Origin: Hypsibius dujardini
Lineage: Eukaryota; Tardigrada; Eutardigrada; Parachela; Hypsibiidae
Direction: 5' to 3'
Assembly (NCBI GenBank): GCA_001579985.1
Contig: LRSR01003033.1
Location: forward strand, 1 to 37,502
DNA: 37,502 nucleotides
The position numbers and the translations under genes are program-made. Numbering within the stretch: position 1 is the first letter of the stretch; every line of letters begins with the position of its first letter. The notes beneath the pieces were generated by a model that worked only from the letters and a program-made list of their open reading frames with translations, was not told the origin of the DNA and ran no database searches. This document shows positions 10,933 to 20,866 of this stretch, in pieces.

Positions 10933-11253
10933 CTTGTCTGCGTGCTTACCTGCCTATCCATCTATCTGTCGGTCTGTTTGTCTGTCTCTCTGTTTTCTGC
11001 CTCATTTCCGATTCATCTTTACCGTCGATTGACTTTGAAGGGATAACTCAGTCCACTGGGCAGGATCACGTTCAGGGTAACCGTTTCATCCTCGCTCGAT
11101 TTCCGGCTACTCTGTCCGCCCATACTAGAATCAGAGTCCTCAATTGACGATCCATCTGGCAGGTTTACCGATCGTCCAGGCAGTGCGGGCGGAGGTGCCA
11201 GAACAGGAGCCGGTCGCTTCATCACTGCCGCATACATGTCGTCGTCTTCGTAT
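3464..11253 (-). CDS. COBL: Cordon-bleu-like actin nucleator (COBL/COBLL1 family)
   Basis: Thirteen exons, minus strand: 11253-11023, 10704-10497, 10408-10364, 9430-9196, 8608-8469, 8166-7859, 7713-7373, 7203-7012, 6864-6440, 6060-5718, 5574-5091, 5025-4270, 4151-3464 (stop TAG 3464-3466). All phases agree; from the first in-frame ATG (11237) the protein is 1459 residues. Residues about 50-130 hold the first Cobl region (MDLLVHAAAVHHFNPSDYAV, as in family MDLL...HHLNPS). Residues about 157-232 are the Cobl ubiquitin-like fold (LPHGQKTMLRVSP...LDMYRSLADEGTKE). KRAP-like basic/proline motifs (SRSSKKPAPRPPP, SKKKAPAPPPPP) follow. The last 29 residues are a WH2 motif (QRAELCDAIKS...LRKV). COBL proteins bind actin monomers through WH2 and shape F-actin in protrusions (family knowledge). 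The middle is low-complexity and poorly conserved. The true 5' end is uncertain. Confidence 0.85.
4471..4645 (-). repeat. In-frame coding minisatellite (Arg-Asn-Glu repeats)
   Basis: Inside the 756-nt exon 12 of the cordon-bleu-like gene, GTTCG/TTCGT-type repeats encode imperfect copies of blocks such as LDQHGTERNER followed by NEPNERTDP or TQPNVEHR. Two copies of QHGTERNER are identical. Because the frame is kept, the repeat has expanded inside coding sequence and should be polymorphic between individuals. Confidence 0.85.
4950..4977 (-). repeat. Poly-threonine codon run
   Basis: Eight Thr codons, six of them ACC in a row, seen as (GGT)n on the plus strand. It lies near the start of exon 12 of the cordon-bleu-like gene and is a likely length-variable site. 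Confidence 0.9.
5091..5574 (-). other. Exon with predicted coiled-coil segment of the cordon-bleu-like protein
   Basis: The second half of this 484-nt exon encodes a Leu/Glu/Gln-rich helix: NEELLKEIRAVQEAIASLQ, then ELTAISEKQRVLQEHIQRQ and LLTQQLLENERR, with hydrophobic residues at heptad-like spacing. This suggests dimerisation. I know of no matching named domain in vertebrate COBL. Confidence 0.5.
6122..6422. repeat. CAGA array, intron 9 of cordon-bleu-like gene
   Basis: Imperfect CAGA repeats with GGCA variants filling most of the intron 6061-6439. On the sense strand it reads TCTG. Confidence 0.9.
7255..7355. repeat. TCTG array, intron 7 of cordon-bleu-like gene
   Basis: Core of about 14 perfect GTCT units at 7279-7322, in the 169-nt intron 7204-7372. 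On the sense strand it reads CAGA. Confidence 0.9.
8222..8415. repeat. CAGA array, intron 5 of cordon-bleu-like gene
   Basis: Imperfect CAGA repeats in the intron 8167-8468, reading TCTG on the sense strand. Confidence 0.9.
8822..9085. repeat. CAGA array, intron 4 of cordon-bleu-like gene
   Basis: Contains three higher-order copies with a shared block GTTAGGCGGACAGACAGACA or TAAGCGGACAGGCAG near 8901, 8936 and 8973, so the array has grown partly by duplication of longer segments. Intron 8609-9195. Confidence 0.9.
9196..9430 (-). other. Exon with the Cobl ubiquitin-like domain
   Basis: This exon (phase 0 to 1) encodes about 78 residues beginning KTFRLQINLPHGQKTML. The LPHxxKTxxRVSPxxxLQ start, the central ICVERGLDE, and the PLDMYRSLADEG end follow the COBL/COBLL1 pattern (family: LP..KKTVVRVSP..PLQ, CE...FDP, PLDLSKSLNDLG). 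It is the most diagnostic exon of the gene. Confidence 0.9.
9958..10265. repeat. CAGA array, intron 3 of cordon-bleu-like gene
   Basis: Strongly degenerate CAGA repeats with CAGC and CAAA variants. It occupies the downstream part of the plus-strand interval 9431-10363. Confidence 0.85.
10845..10995. repeat. TCTG then CCTG array, intron 1 of the coding region of cordon-bleu-like gene
   Basis: About nine perfect TCTG units are followed by about eight CCTG units (10904-10932), then degenerate copies. On the sense strand it reads CAGA/CAGG. Confidence 0.9.
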
Positions 11254-11499
11254 CTGCAAGCAGCAGGCGAACATATATAAGTATATAAAAGTGATTAGAT
11301 GGAATCTAGAACAAGTGGGAGATAGGGCGCGCAGGTTGTTGCCGCATCTAAAAATTCCAACACTCAAACCAGAGCGCAAAGTTTAAAGGCAACCGTAAAA
11401 ATGATAAGAGAAGGGCATGTTTAAAACGCAAGATTTATAGGCTGCATTTGGACAGGGAAGGCAACAACCAACGACAGGTCCTGTTCCTGACCAGATAGA

Positions 11500-11514
11500 C
11501 ACAGAGATAGATAA

Positions 11515-11603
<89 letters not shown>

Positions 11604-11640
11604 TATATAGAGACAGACAAACAGATAAACAGACACACAA
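11500..11640. repeat. Longest perfect CAGA microsatellite of the window
   Basis: An uninterrupted AGAC run spans about 11517-11602 (about 86 bp), with degenerate copies on both sides. It lies upstream of the first recognised coding exon of the cordon-bleu-like gene, probably in its 5' intron. Confidence 0.95.
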
Positions 11641-12110
11641 ACATGTTCATTCTTATTCAGCAACTTACAGGCAAGCAAAAGATCGGGATAATTAGTCACA
11701 GGAGGACGAATCCAAATAAGCAAAAATCAGACAATGCAATTGGAGCAGAGAAGCTCGTGTTAGTGTATTTTTTTTACTTTTGAGACATCACACAGACAAA
11801 ACGCAACATCAGACTGAAGCACCCTCGAAACTCGATCCTACAGATGACACTTCCTGCTGATGTGAAGAACGGAACGTCCACTCGAGGAGCCATCAGGGAG
11901 GCAGACAAGCACTCGTGAAAATTCACACGCACACAAACACACGATATGCATCAAGCTCATTACAAGAAGAACAGATGCAATCCAACAATTGAAGTCCGAA
12001 ATTTAGACACCGCATGCTAATCAGGCCAGAAAAAACACATTCCAAGAAATTAGTGTTGCCAATCAGACAGCACGGTCATGCCTCTCCAGACAGGCAGACA
12101 GTCAACACGG
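11641..12110. other. Gene-free stretch, probable 5' intron of cordon-bleu-like gene
   Basis: No coding signal on either strand. Scattered CAGACA motifs and a T8 run at 11769-11776; nothing else recognised. Confidence 0.5.
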
Positions 12111-12720
12111 TACTCTCAGTAGGTTGTCTTAAAATCCAGTCATCCAGACAAACTAGTCTGGAACTGACTGACATTCAGACACACGTTGACCGAAATGTCT
12201 GAAAGTTCAGACATCAATTGAGCAATGCCGGGTTGAATCGTGTGAATGCACGAACACACGCAATTTGAAGTTTTAGACATCTTTGGACCACTTTACGGAC
12301 ATGCAGACACACGTTGTCTCAGATGTCGAAATATTAAGACATCGAACAATCGCAACAGAGAACGATAGAACAGACAGGTAGTGTCTACATACAAACGATG
12401 TACGACGTTCCAGACAAGGTCGGCCCGCTTTACAGGCACACAGGCGCACACGTTTTCTGGACTATCTGAAAGTCCAGACATCGATTCACCACGACAATAA
12501 GCAGACACGTCAGCTGACAAGCAAACATAACTTGATGTTCCAGACATGCACATCAAACATCGTTCTACAGTGCCTGGGACATGTTGTCTGGGATGTCTGA
12601 AAGTTCAAACAGCGATTCACAGCGGTAATAAGCAGTCACGTCAACTCACAGACACGCATAATTCGCTGTTCAGACAAGTCCATAAACTTTCCAGACACTC
12701 CCGGAGGAGCCTGTCTGACT
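12110..12720. repeat. Degenerate tandem repeat of about 130 bp centred on small palindromes
   Basis: Four diverged units are anchored at 12195, 12322, 12462 and 12593 (steps 127, 140, 131). Each has ACGTT or TGTTG, then a TGTCTGAA..TTCAGACA hairpin, then CGATTCA-type sequence. In the first unit the hairpin is perfect: ATGTCTGAA-AG-TTCAGACAT at 12195-12214. The third and fourth units share AATAAGCAG(A/T)CACGTCA. Confidence 0.7.
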
Positions 12721-13324
12721 CGCCTGACATTCAGACAAGAAACATTTCTCAGACAAAACAATTGCCTTACCACAGCGTTTTCTCCAATAAGTCACACGCT
12801 CACGCGCAATTACGGATAAATAAATAATGGATTGACATGTGAAAGGAAAGGTGAGAGGGAGAGATACCGGAAGGAAGAAAAAGGGGAGCAAAAAAGTTGT
12901 TCCTGGTCGCGTGAGGCAAAGGCAAACACAGCTGCTGGCTGAAAATATATAAATGCTCCTGAATTGTGACTGCACTTGAAAATAATATCGAACTGTTGGT
13001 TGCCCCTGTGCTTCTGTTTTCTTCTTCCCACCAACAGCCTTAAAATCGACTCTATGCGCAGTCAGCAGGCAGGCAAGCACCTGTACAACAGTAACAGGGC
13101 AGGAGTGTAAAGTGAAACCCCAATTTATCGATGCAAAAATACTGATAAGGGAGCGGCGGTACACAGGCAGGCTAAGCAGGCGGCTAGGCGCTTTGTTTCT
13201 GGGGAATATTTCCCCAATGCGTCATCAAAGATAGATGCTACTACGCTACTATCGTTGGAAGCAGCATGAATGGTGCCACAGAGTCAGAATTGCGTCGCTC
13301 TAGTTGTTAGAATCATGTTTTCAG
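12721..13324. other. Gene-free stretch
   Basis: The minus strand is open over 12670-13164 but shows no domain, no bounded exon and no codon pattern I trust. Nothing else is recognised. Confidence 0.4.
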
Positions 13325-13545
13325 TTATAGACACAGACACTGAAGTCCCAGGCAGCCAGCCAGATGGTTTCAGACATGGACAGCGAGGGATTCACACACA
13401 AACAGACAGGCAGAGAGACAGACAGAGAGACAGACATACATACAGACAGACAGACAGACAAACATACAGACAGGCAGACAGACACGCAGACACACAGACA
13501 GACACACAGTCAAACAGACAGGCAGGCAGGCACACAGACAAACAT
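13325..13545. repeat. CAGA array with CACA variants
   Basis: CAGACAGA with frequent CACACAGA and CATACAGA units, in the gene-free central stretch. Confidence 0.9.
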
Positions 13546-14254
13546 TGCGCTGTAGTTGGCAACAGAGGGCGCTCTTTCAAGATGGCACCCGTCTGAGCCG
13601 TATGCCAAAACTGAGGAATGGCATTTGGTTTCGAGCAGACACTTTGCGAAAAAATGTCTTCACTGGACTGCGTACAAGTCCAGAAAATGAAAGCAAAAAG
13701 ATAGAAAATACACAGGAATTGGCTTACTCGAAGCGAAACGTCACGAAGCGGGCGTTATTCCGTCCCCTCCTAATCACCATCGTGCCATTATCATGGCGCC
13801 AGAAGACAGGCATGTTTATGGTGTATCAGTGTCTGCGTGTCGAAAACGCTAGGAATTTCACTCCACATCCGGTTGGATTCATGATTCTAATTTGTCTAAA
13901 CCAATGTATCAAATACACTAAACGAACGACGAAAACTGTAAGCTCAAGCATATACATGCGACATCGTGAACGAAGTACTGTGTAGTCTTGCGAGGGTCGA
14001 AAACTTGAAACAAGCCGCGATATTCACGTCGTGCTTGCACAATAATTGGTTCTCGTAATTCAATTAATTTTAAATTTCACAATAAAACTCGACGACCGAC
14101 AATAGGTCCGCTGAAGCTGTGAGCTGTGACGAGGCAGACTTTTGAAAGGAAAACCACCGGTTCGCAACCGTCAACGGTTAACCCTTCCGGAACGAAAAAG
14201 CACAGTACTAGAGACTGGAGAAGGAACGCGAATGTCTTGCTCGAGCAATGAGAG
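13546..14254. other. Gene-free stretch
   Basis: A plus-strand frame is open over 13545-13985 but has no recognisable family and starts inside the neighbouring repeat. No RNA gene seen. Confidence 0.4.
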
Positions 14255-14324
14255 GACAGGCAGGCCGGCAGGCAGACAGACAGACAGACAGATATGCATG
14301 GAGACAGACAGACAGACAGACATG

Positions 14325-14366
<42 letters not shown>

Positions 14367-14460
14367 AACAGACAGACAAACAGACAGACATGGAGACAGA
14401 CATGGAGACAGACAGACAGACTTGCAGACAGACAGAGAGACATGGAGACAGACAGATAAG
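14255..14460. repeat. CAGA array with ATGGAGA interruptions
   Basis: CAGA units are broken at intervals by CATGGAGA, which itself repeats at 14297, 14320, 14389, 14400 and 14439. This points to growth by duplication of longer blocks. Confidence 0.9.
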
Positions 14461-15599
14461 CAGTTAAGTAAAAGAAATTGGATTCTTGAATGCTCCCAGC
14501 AGTTCGCACAGACACAGACACGGAGTCACAGAGCTAATCCATCATGTTTAAACTCTTCCATTTCTGCACGTTCGCTCACAGATATCGAGGATTAGTATTA
14601 CCTAACCACAGGTAGCAGGTAATCGAGCCAAGGGAGCAGTCGAGCATATTATTACAGCGGGCAGCGATTATCATTACGCTTACCGCAGAGTGAGCATGCA
14701 CGACGGGTCAGACATTCAAGCTCTCCATAATCAACGATAAATATAATAAAGCGTGGGAACCCCTTCAAGCCAAATTAACGTAACGAAGGTATTACAAATC
14801 CAGATGGCGCCACCGGTCGGCAGATGAAATTCAGTTTTAGAAGAACAAACAAATCGTAATCGATTTAGCTTATACAAAATGCTGAGACGATAGTTCAAAT
14901 ATATTGCAATAAATTATAATTTAAATTGTTGGTTCAATTGAATCAACAATTTAAAATAGATGTGTAAAATAATATTAGTCACAAATATCGGGATTTTTTC
15001 GTTTAGCTAAATTATTAGTTCTTAATGTTCAATATTTTAGTTCACTTTGCGATGAAATTAAAATATTTTCTATTAAAATTAAATTAGATTAACTGTGCAC
15101 ATTTAATTCTTTAACACTACGGGAAAACACTTGAGCCTCGTTAAAATATTTAGAAATAGATCCCCCCCCCAATGGGCATAACCTCGCTATCTGCAATCAA
15201 CCAGCACTAATCATAAGCAATCCAATCAACATAGACAAACATCTAGACAAACAACGTGGCACGTCAAAAGAAAGGATCTGTCTGTCTGTCTGCCTGTCTC
15301 TGTCTCTCTGTCTGTCTGCCTGTGAGATGGTGCGCTGCTCCATTATTTGCGCAAATAATTAAGGGGCCTCTTTAGAAAAGGGTAAAATGGACGCGGTATG
15401 GCAAATTGACATGATGTGCGTATATACGCATTGCCGTAGTAGTAGTACCGCTAAAAGGAGCGATCAGCGAAAGAGTCAACTCACCCTGAAAAAGAAAAAG
15501 TGTAAAGGCAATTTTCAATTGAATGGCAAAGCGGTTTAATCATGAAGTATAGGCTAATGAATTCACGATCAAGTGCAAGGACGAAGCCACAGACACGTA
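14461..15599. other. Gene-free, largely AT-rich stretch
   Basis: The part 14880-15160 is strongly AT-rich with only short ORFs. A run of nine C occurs near 15163. A short TCTG array sits at about 15276-15325. No gene recognised. Confidence 0.5.
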
Positions 15600-15697
15600 T
15601 GCAGGTGATTGGGCAGGCAAACACACAGATAGACAGACAGAGACACACAGGCAAACAAACTGATGGGTGGTTAGGCGGAGAGACCGACCGACCGACC

Positions 15698-15745
<48 letters not shown>

Positions 15746-15845
15746 GGTAAGGTAGACTGGTAGACATACAGATAGATAGGCAGACAGAAAAACTGCTAGG
15801 CAGACAGACAGACAAAAAGAGAGACAAACAAGCAGACAAACAGAC
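15600..15845. repeat. CAGA array with CGAC variant
   Basis: A short GACC run at 15682-15700 passes into about 11 perfect CAGA units (15701-15746), then degenerate copies. Confidence 0.9.
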
Positions 15846-16134
15846 GAAAGACTGATTCAGAGATCGATGCGTGCCTGCATTCATTATCCGAGCGAGATCC
15901 AATCGTTGTGAGAAGGACGTACTCGAACGAAATATAGCGGCCTGTAAGGAAGGTCTCTTGAGGGGCATAAGGAGCTGACTGAATGCACAAGGTGGATGCG
16001 GTTATTGGCGCCACTTCAACAAGTTTCTGAATCCGAAAAACTATCCGAGCACGATTTGCAACGGTTTCAAACACCCAAACCAGAAAGACTTTCAGGCAGC
16101 GAAGGGGCAGGCGGGTAGGCCGACAAACAGATTT
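15846..16134. other. Unassigned block between two CAGA arrays
   Basis: The minus strand is open across this block, but no family is recognisable and no donor bounds it. A good acceptor (TTCCTTACAG) lies at about 15941-15950 on the minus strand. It could be an unrecognised exon or chance. Confidence 0.2.
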
Positions 16135-16180
16135 CAGACAGGCAGACAGGCAGACAGACATATTACAGAGGCAGACCAGA

Positions 16181-16247
<67 letters not shown>

Positions 16248-16275
16248 TAGACAAACATGGAAAGAGAAAGGCAGA
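16135..16275. repeat. CAGA array
   Basis: Perfect core of about 13 CAGA units at 16193-16246 with degenerate flanks. Confidence 0.95.
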
Positions 16276-16999
16276 TAAACAGGCACATATTCAAAAATCA
16301 CTAGGTCCTCCGATGTCTGCAAAGAAACTAAAACAACAACAATAATTAGCCTTTCAAGTTCGCTTCCACAGTAAGTACCGGTAAACCGCTGAGGCGCGAT
16401 CCGTCTTGAGGAGCTTCAAAGACAAGGACGACCTTGTCGCGGGATGGATGGTAATACCGATTGCCTGAGTCAACAATACATGTAAGACATTCGCGGCGCG
16501 CCAGGACAACGTAATAATAAATCATAAATGCATTTGCCTCTTATCGATCGCTCCATTGTCTGAACAGACAGATACAGCTAATATACTCCCATATGAACGG
16601 TGGCAGGTACACACGACATACACGGAGGCTGGCGTCGCCGAGTAAACAACGGCGTGCCGCCATGGGACAGATGTATGACTCCCCGTAGACCTTCCGTGGA
16701 TGTTAAAGCAAACTCTTCCGAGAAATTCACCCTCTTGAATTTTACATTAGGACAACAGACACACACCGACCGCACGACACTAGGACCCTCCTGATGAGGC
16801 CTGATGGGTCGTTCGTACCGGCAGAGAGCTACTGTCAGCAGTTGTCGATACATGTGCTGGAGAAGAACAAAGTTTGTCACCCTTCTTTCCTTCTGAGTTC
16901 TCTGACGCAGGATGTTACGACCGGAAGTAACAGTTCGGGGAATGTGGGCCACACCTCGACTGAAATTGTGCTGAAGCAGGGAAGATTACAATGGCAAAA
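16276..16999. other. Gene-free stretch
   Basis: ORFs overlap on both strands at 16578-16952, without recognisable domains. Nothing can be supported. Confidence 0.4.
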
Positions 17000-17029
17000 T
17001 GCCTGTCTGTCTGTCTGTCTGTCTGCCTA

Positions 17030-17077
<48 letters not shown>

Positions 17078-17095
17078 CCTGTCTAGTTATCTGTT
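17000..17095. repeat. TCTG array
   Basis: Near-perfect TCTG units with CCTA and TTTG interruptions. Confidence 0.95.
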
Positions 17096-17280
17096 TGTGG
17101 CAAACGTCTTCCCAAGAACGTTCACAAAAATGATCACAAAACGATGCAGTCACAGACAGACATAGAGGATTGGTAACGCGAATCTTCACTTTATTTTAGA
17201 GCTGCGAGCTCGATAATCGGTGAAGCTCTCACCGGGCCACGTTCGTCACACAGGTCATTTCCAGACAGCATCACAAAAAA

Positions 17281-17300
17281 ATACACACACACACACACAC
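17281..17300. repeat. CA dinucleotide run
   Basis: ACACAC run of about 20 bp. The unique block that follows (17301-17560) has no recognised gene. Confidence 0.9.
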
Positions 17301-17574
17301 AAGGTACTCTAGACCGCAAGTCTCAACGATCCTCCACTGCAAGCTCCCCGCATCGAGTTGTATCGGGTCGCCCGATCGAGCGCCCCACCACACCAAGATT
17401 GCATAGACGATGGGCGGTAACCCGATACCTGACAGTGTCAATTTCCGGTCGCAAAGCTGCGATGAACTTAACGCGCGATACAAAAATCGCTGCATTTTCT
17501 CCTGCACAAAACCTCCGACTGAGCGACAAAGAGAGAGAATTAAGCGAGCCGACCGAAATAAAAAACTACCGGGT

Positions 17575-17745
17575 TACAGGCAGACAGTCAGTCGGGCAGA
17601 TAGGTAGTCAAGTCGACATACAGACAAACAGACAAGACAGGCAAACAAGACAGGCTGACAGGCAGACAGAGAGACATACAAACAGGCGACAGACAGGCAG
17701 ACATACAGACAGACAGACATACAGACAGGCGACAGAGACAGACAA
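17575..17745. repeat. CAGA array
   Basis: Degenerate CAGA repeats with AGGC and TACA variants. Confidence 0.9.
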
Positions 17746-18339
17746 GACACACTGGCTCTCTGGCAATACACCATTTCCTTGAAGAAGAAAGACAGCCGCT
17801 AAAAAACAAACACATAGTAAGATCGGGTATTGTGAGCGGTGCAGAAAAAGTCAATATTTTCTTCCCCCACATATTTCATATGCTGCAGACAGGAGGGTTA
17901 CGCCATGCGACCTGGTCTGTGCCCCCGTATTTTAGCGCCGGTGCGTGTGTGTTTGCCCACACCTTACGCAGGCAGTCGCGTCCGTTGATCAAGGATTTTT
18001 TTGTCAGACGCAGGCGTGGATGAGTACGAGAGAAAAAACAAACAGAAATATATTGCGATAACTTCCGACACCACTCGCCATTGTACACTCACTACTATGA
18101 TGTCGCCGCTGTTTTTTTTCCTGCCAAATAAAAATAAACATATACCTATTACGCAAATGAGGCTCGCCAGGTCCCTCCCCTTCCCCCTTATTTTTCTCCA
18201 GGACTTCTGGAGTCCTTCTCGGGATCTGGTTCGCTAACCGAAACTCCTTCTTCAAGTCTTCAAGATCAATGCACTTCAATGTGTCATCGCGCCAAAAAAT
18301 GCCACCTCAAGAATGTTTTAATTAATCTTCCTCTCCTAT

Positions 18340-19260
18340 TGAGGATCGACTTCCGAAACTTTTACACACATGCTGTAACGACCATATAACGAAACTCCCT
18401 AATTCATCCTATGATCATCCAAACGGAAAAACAACAACCGGAACAAGTACACACAAAACAATCCGCCGATACTTTTGATCACTTTTGATAAAGTGAAAAA
18501 AATGGAGAAATTATCGAAAACGTTTCTCCTACCATTCGCGCTCGCACATCCGAAACTTTTTGCCGTGTCCTCAACGCCAAGCCGAACAAACGTTTCTCAA
18601 TTGCTACGTCACTCCGCAATGCGCAAGGCCGGATCGCAACAAAATCCACGCCTTTCGATGATGGTAGAAATCGCAACAATCGAAAAATCCTCAAGGACGT
18701 CACCCACATTCGGTTCGACGCCCGAAACATTCTTACATGCCCGAATCATCGCTGAAACCAATCTCCCTCAAATTTCAACCTCCTCGTCAAATGGAAAAAC
18801 AAGAACACGAAGAAATCCACTGCCACCCGCCCCTACAAAGAAGCGAGAGACTGAAAATATCGTCGAAGACGTCTCTCCGCCACGCGACAATTTCACGCCC
18901 GAACCTTTTTTCCGGCCAGCCCATACCCATAAAATTTAATTCCCGTCAATTCCCAGGTCAAGCATTTAACACAAAAACTGCAATAGGGGCGGCAAATTAC
19001 ACTCTGCGAATGGCGAAAAGCGGCGAACTGGGAGGAATTCTCAAGGACGTCTCTCCGCCACGCGACAATCTCACGCCCGAAACTTTTTTCCGTCCAGCCC
19101 ATACCAATAAAAATTGCTTTCTCTCAATCCCCAAGTCAAGCATCCAACACAAAAACCACAATAGGGGCGGCAAATTACACTCTGCGAATGGTGAAAAGCG
19201 GCGAACTGGGAGAATTCTCAAGGACGTCTCCCGTTCAACCCGCACAAATCTTCACTTTAC
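18340..19260. repeat. Tandem repeat of about 170-200 bp with conserved CGAAAC motif
   Basis: The anchor CGAAAC (CGAACC in one copy) occurs at 18354, 18551, 18723, 18900 and 19079. It is preceded by GGACGTCTCTCCGCCACGCG and followed by TTTTTTCCG(T/G)CCAGCCC in the best copies. The last two full units are very close, sharing GGGGCGGCAAATTACACTCT and GCGAATGG(C/T)GAAAAGCGG. ORFs here on both strands are consequences of the repeat. It lies just inside the candidate first exon of the cordon-bleu-like gene. Confidence 0.85.
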
Positions 19261-19471
19261 CCGCTCCCAATCAAGCAACCAAGCAAAACGCCGACTTCCT
19301 GAAAAAAAGCTGACACCAAATCCCACGGACCAGCCGCTCAACACGCACCGGAAACGGGTGTAGCAAACGCTCGGCAACGCTCGGCAACGTCCGGTCAGAC
19401 AGTGCGCGCGGCGCGAGCGTAGGCCGGAAATATCAGCTCTCATTTTCCCTGCCGCGCACCGCTCAACTTAC

Positions 19472-19560
19472 CTCGCAGAAAAATTCACATCGATGCACTG
19501 ACGGCTCCGCAAACCCAATCCAATTTCCAGTCAGTGATGCAGTACGCAGGGGAATTTGGT
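19472..19560 (-). other. Candidate non-coding first exon of the cordon-bleu-like gene
   Basis: On the minus strand a near-consensus donor CTGCGAG|GTAAGTTG ends a possible exon at 19472. No usable ATG frame precedes it (the one present, ATGTGA, closes at once), so it would be 5' UTR. The exon tail ATTTTTCTGCGAG resembles the tail of the candidate first exon of the LSM14-like gene. The 5' limit is arbitrary, and the intron to 11253 would be about 8.2 kb. Confidence 0.3.
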
Positions 19561-20179
19561 GAGAATTTTTTAGTCCATTTTTTCGGGGAATGGCGCAGTG
19601 ACGGTAGAAATGGGGTGTTTGTTGAGTAGGCTCCCGGTCGAAAGTCGATCGGTTTCTACAGAGACACCTCCATTGGAGATGAGCGCAAGTCTGTAACAGA
19701 GAAATGAAAGATGTTTCACATTCCTTGAAACGTGGAGAGAGTTGAATGATGATGATAGTGGCGGTTAAGTGGACGCGACGGGCAATCGAAACGATGCGGG
19801 ATCCTGCATACAGTCAAGGTCCTTGAGAGAGAATGAGAAACGATTGGATCGGTGAAAGGCAGAGAGATGAGAGAGAAAAAAGCACAACAAAGTCTTCGGT
19901 CTCTACGGTGCAGTGAAAGCGCGCAATAGCATTTGAATGAATGGAATGAATGGAACATTTAAAGTAGGCGGAGTTACGGGCGGAGTTACGCCCAAGTGAC
20001 TAATCAGAGCATGCTTGCACAATGTTCAGGCTAGGTGGCGCTGGAAGAGCGGTCAAAATATTCTGAGTGGTCTTATCATATTGCACTGACACTTCTCGTT
20101 CGTCGGCGCAATTTTTGGCATTTTCGGCATGCTAAAACTAATCACACTGTACTTTATACAGTATTTTTAAGTTTTCAAT
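19561..20179. other. Gene-free stretch, possible promoter region
   Basis: No coding signal. A short direct repeat GGCGGAGTTACG occurs twice near 19967-19991. If the candidate first exon at 19472 is real, the promoter of the cordon-bleu-like gene lies here. Confidence 0.3.
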
Positions 20180-20400
20180 GTCTATCTGTCTTCCTGTTTG
20201 CTTATCTGTTTGTCTGTCTGTCTGTCTGTCTGCATGTTTGTCTGATTTTCTACCTATCTACCTACTTACCTGTTTGTCTATCTGTCTGACGGTCTGTCTA
20301 TCTGCCTGGCTGTCTGTCTTTTCATTCGTCTACGCCTACTTGTGTGTCTGTCTTTTCTGTATGCGGTGCTGGATGTTTGTCTGTCTGTCTGGCCGCCTAC
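20180..20400. repeat. Degenerate TCTG array
   Basis: TCTG repeats with many CCTA, TTTG and GCAT changes. It lies downstream of the GPR137-like gene. Confidence 0.85.
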
Positions 20401-20866
20401 CGGTGATCCCTAACTGTCATTTTATTAGTACTTCACTGACGGTCTGTCGGTTTTCCTGTTGTTCTTCTGAACGACATGTTGAGACGATTTCCATTTATAA
20501 CATATAGACCCGGAGGGAGAGCAATTCTTGGTTCAAACAATAAAACTTCTGCCTGGCATGTATTGCCAAAAAAGAAAGTCATTTCAGTGAGAGGATCTCA
20601 ACACTAAGCAATCAATGACTCAACCAACCAACCAAAAGAGGAACTTTCCAATCTCAAAATCACAGTCGAACCGGAAGTAATCCAAGGCAGAAACCACGGC
20701 GGGTCCCACCAATGAAAACACGCCGAAAAAATGTACATAAAACTGCTTTGCGAATTTGGCCTAACTAAAATAGTACACAGTTATACTTAAAGAGTGCATG
20801 TTATAAACCTAACAAAAAGTATGTTCTTGTCTGAATCGCCTCTAGGTGGGTCTAATCACCTTCAAG
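20401..20866. other. 3' flank of the GPR137-like gene
   Basis: No gene. On the minus strand a canonical AATAAA (TTTATT at 20421-20426 on plus) is a possible but distant poly(A) signal. Confidence 0.4.

Noticed and set aside
11517-11602. CRISPR-like array
   Set aside because: Simple tetranucleotide repeat with no spacers, in a eukaryotic intron.
12670-13164. Minus-strand open frame of 164 codons
   Set aside because: No recognisable domain, no splice boundaries, low-complexity parts; likely chance.
13545-13985. Plus-strand open frame of 146 codons
   Set aside because: Begins next to a CAGA array, with no family resemblance or conserved motif visible.
16578-16952. Minus-strand open frame of 124 codons
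   Set aside because: No motif, no donor or acceptor in a sensible place, and the opposite strand is open as well.
18004-18300. Minus-strand frame with protein-like sequence (DDTLKCIDLEDLKKEF) and a donor AG|GTATAT whose phase fits the first recognised cordon-bleu exon
   Set aside because: No ATG in frame, the acceptor context is poor, and no family match is evident. A phase match has a one-in-three chance of being accidental. Kept only as a possibility for transcript data.
18475-19363. Overlapping plus-strand ORFs of 154 and 208 codons
   Set aside because: They are read out of the 170-200 bp tandem repeat; similar peptides recur once per unit and on the other strand too.
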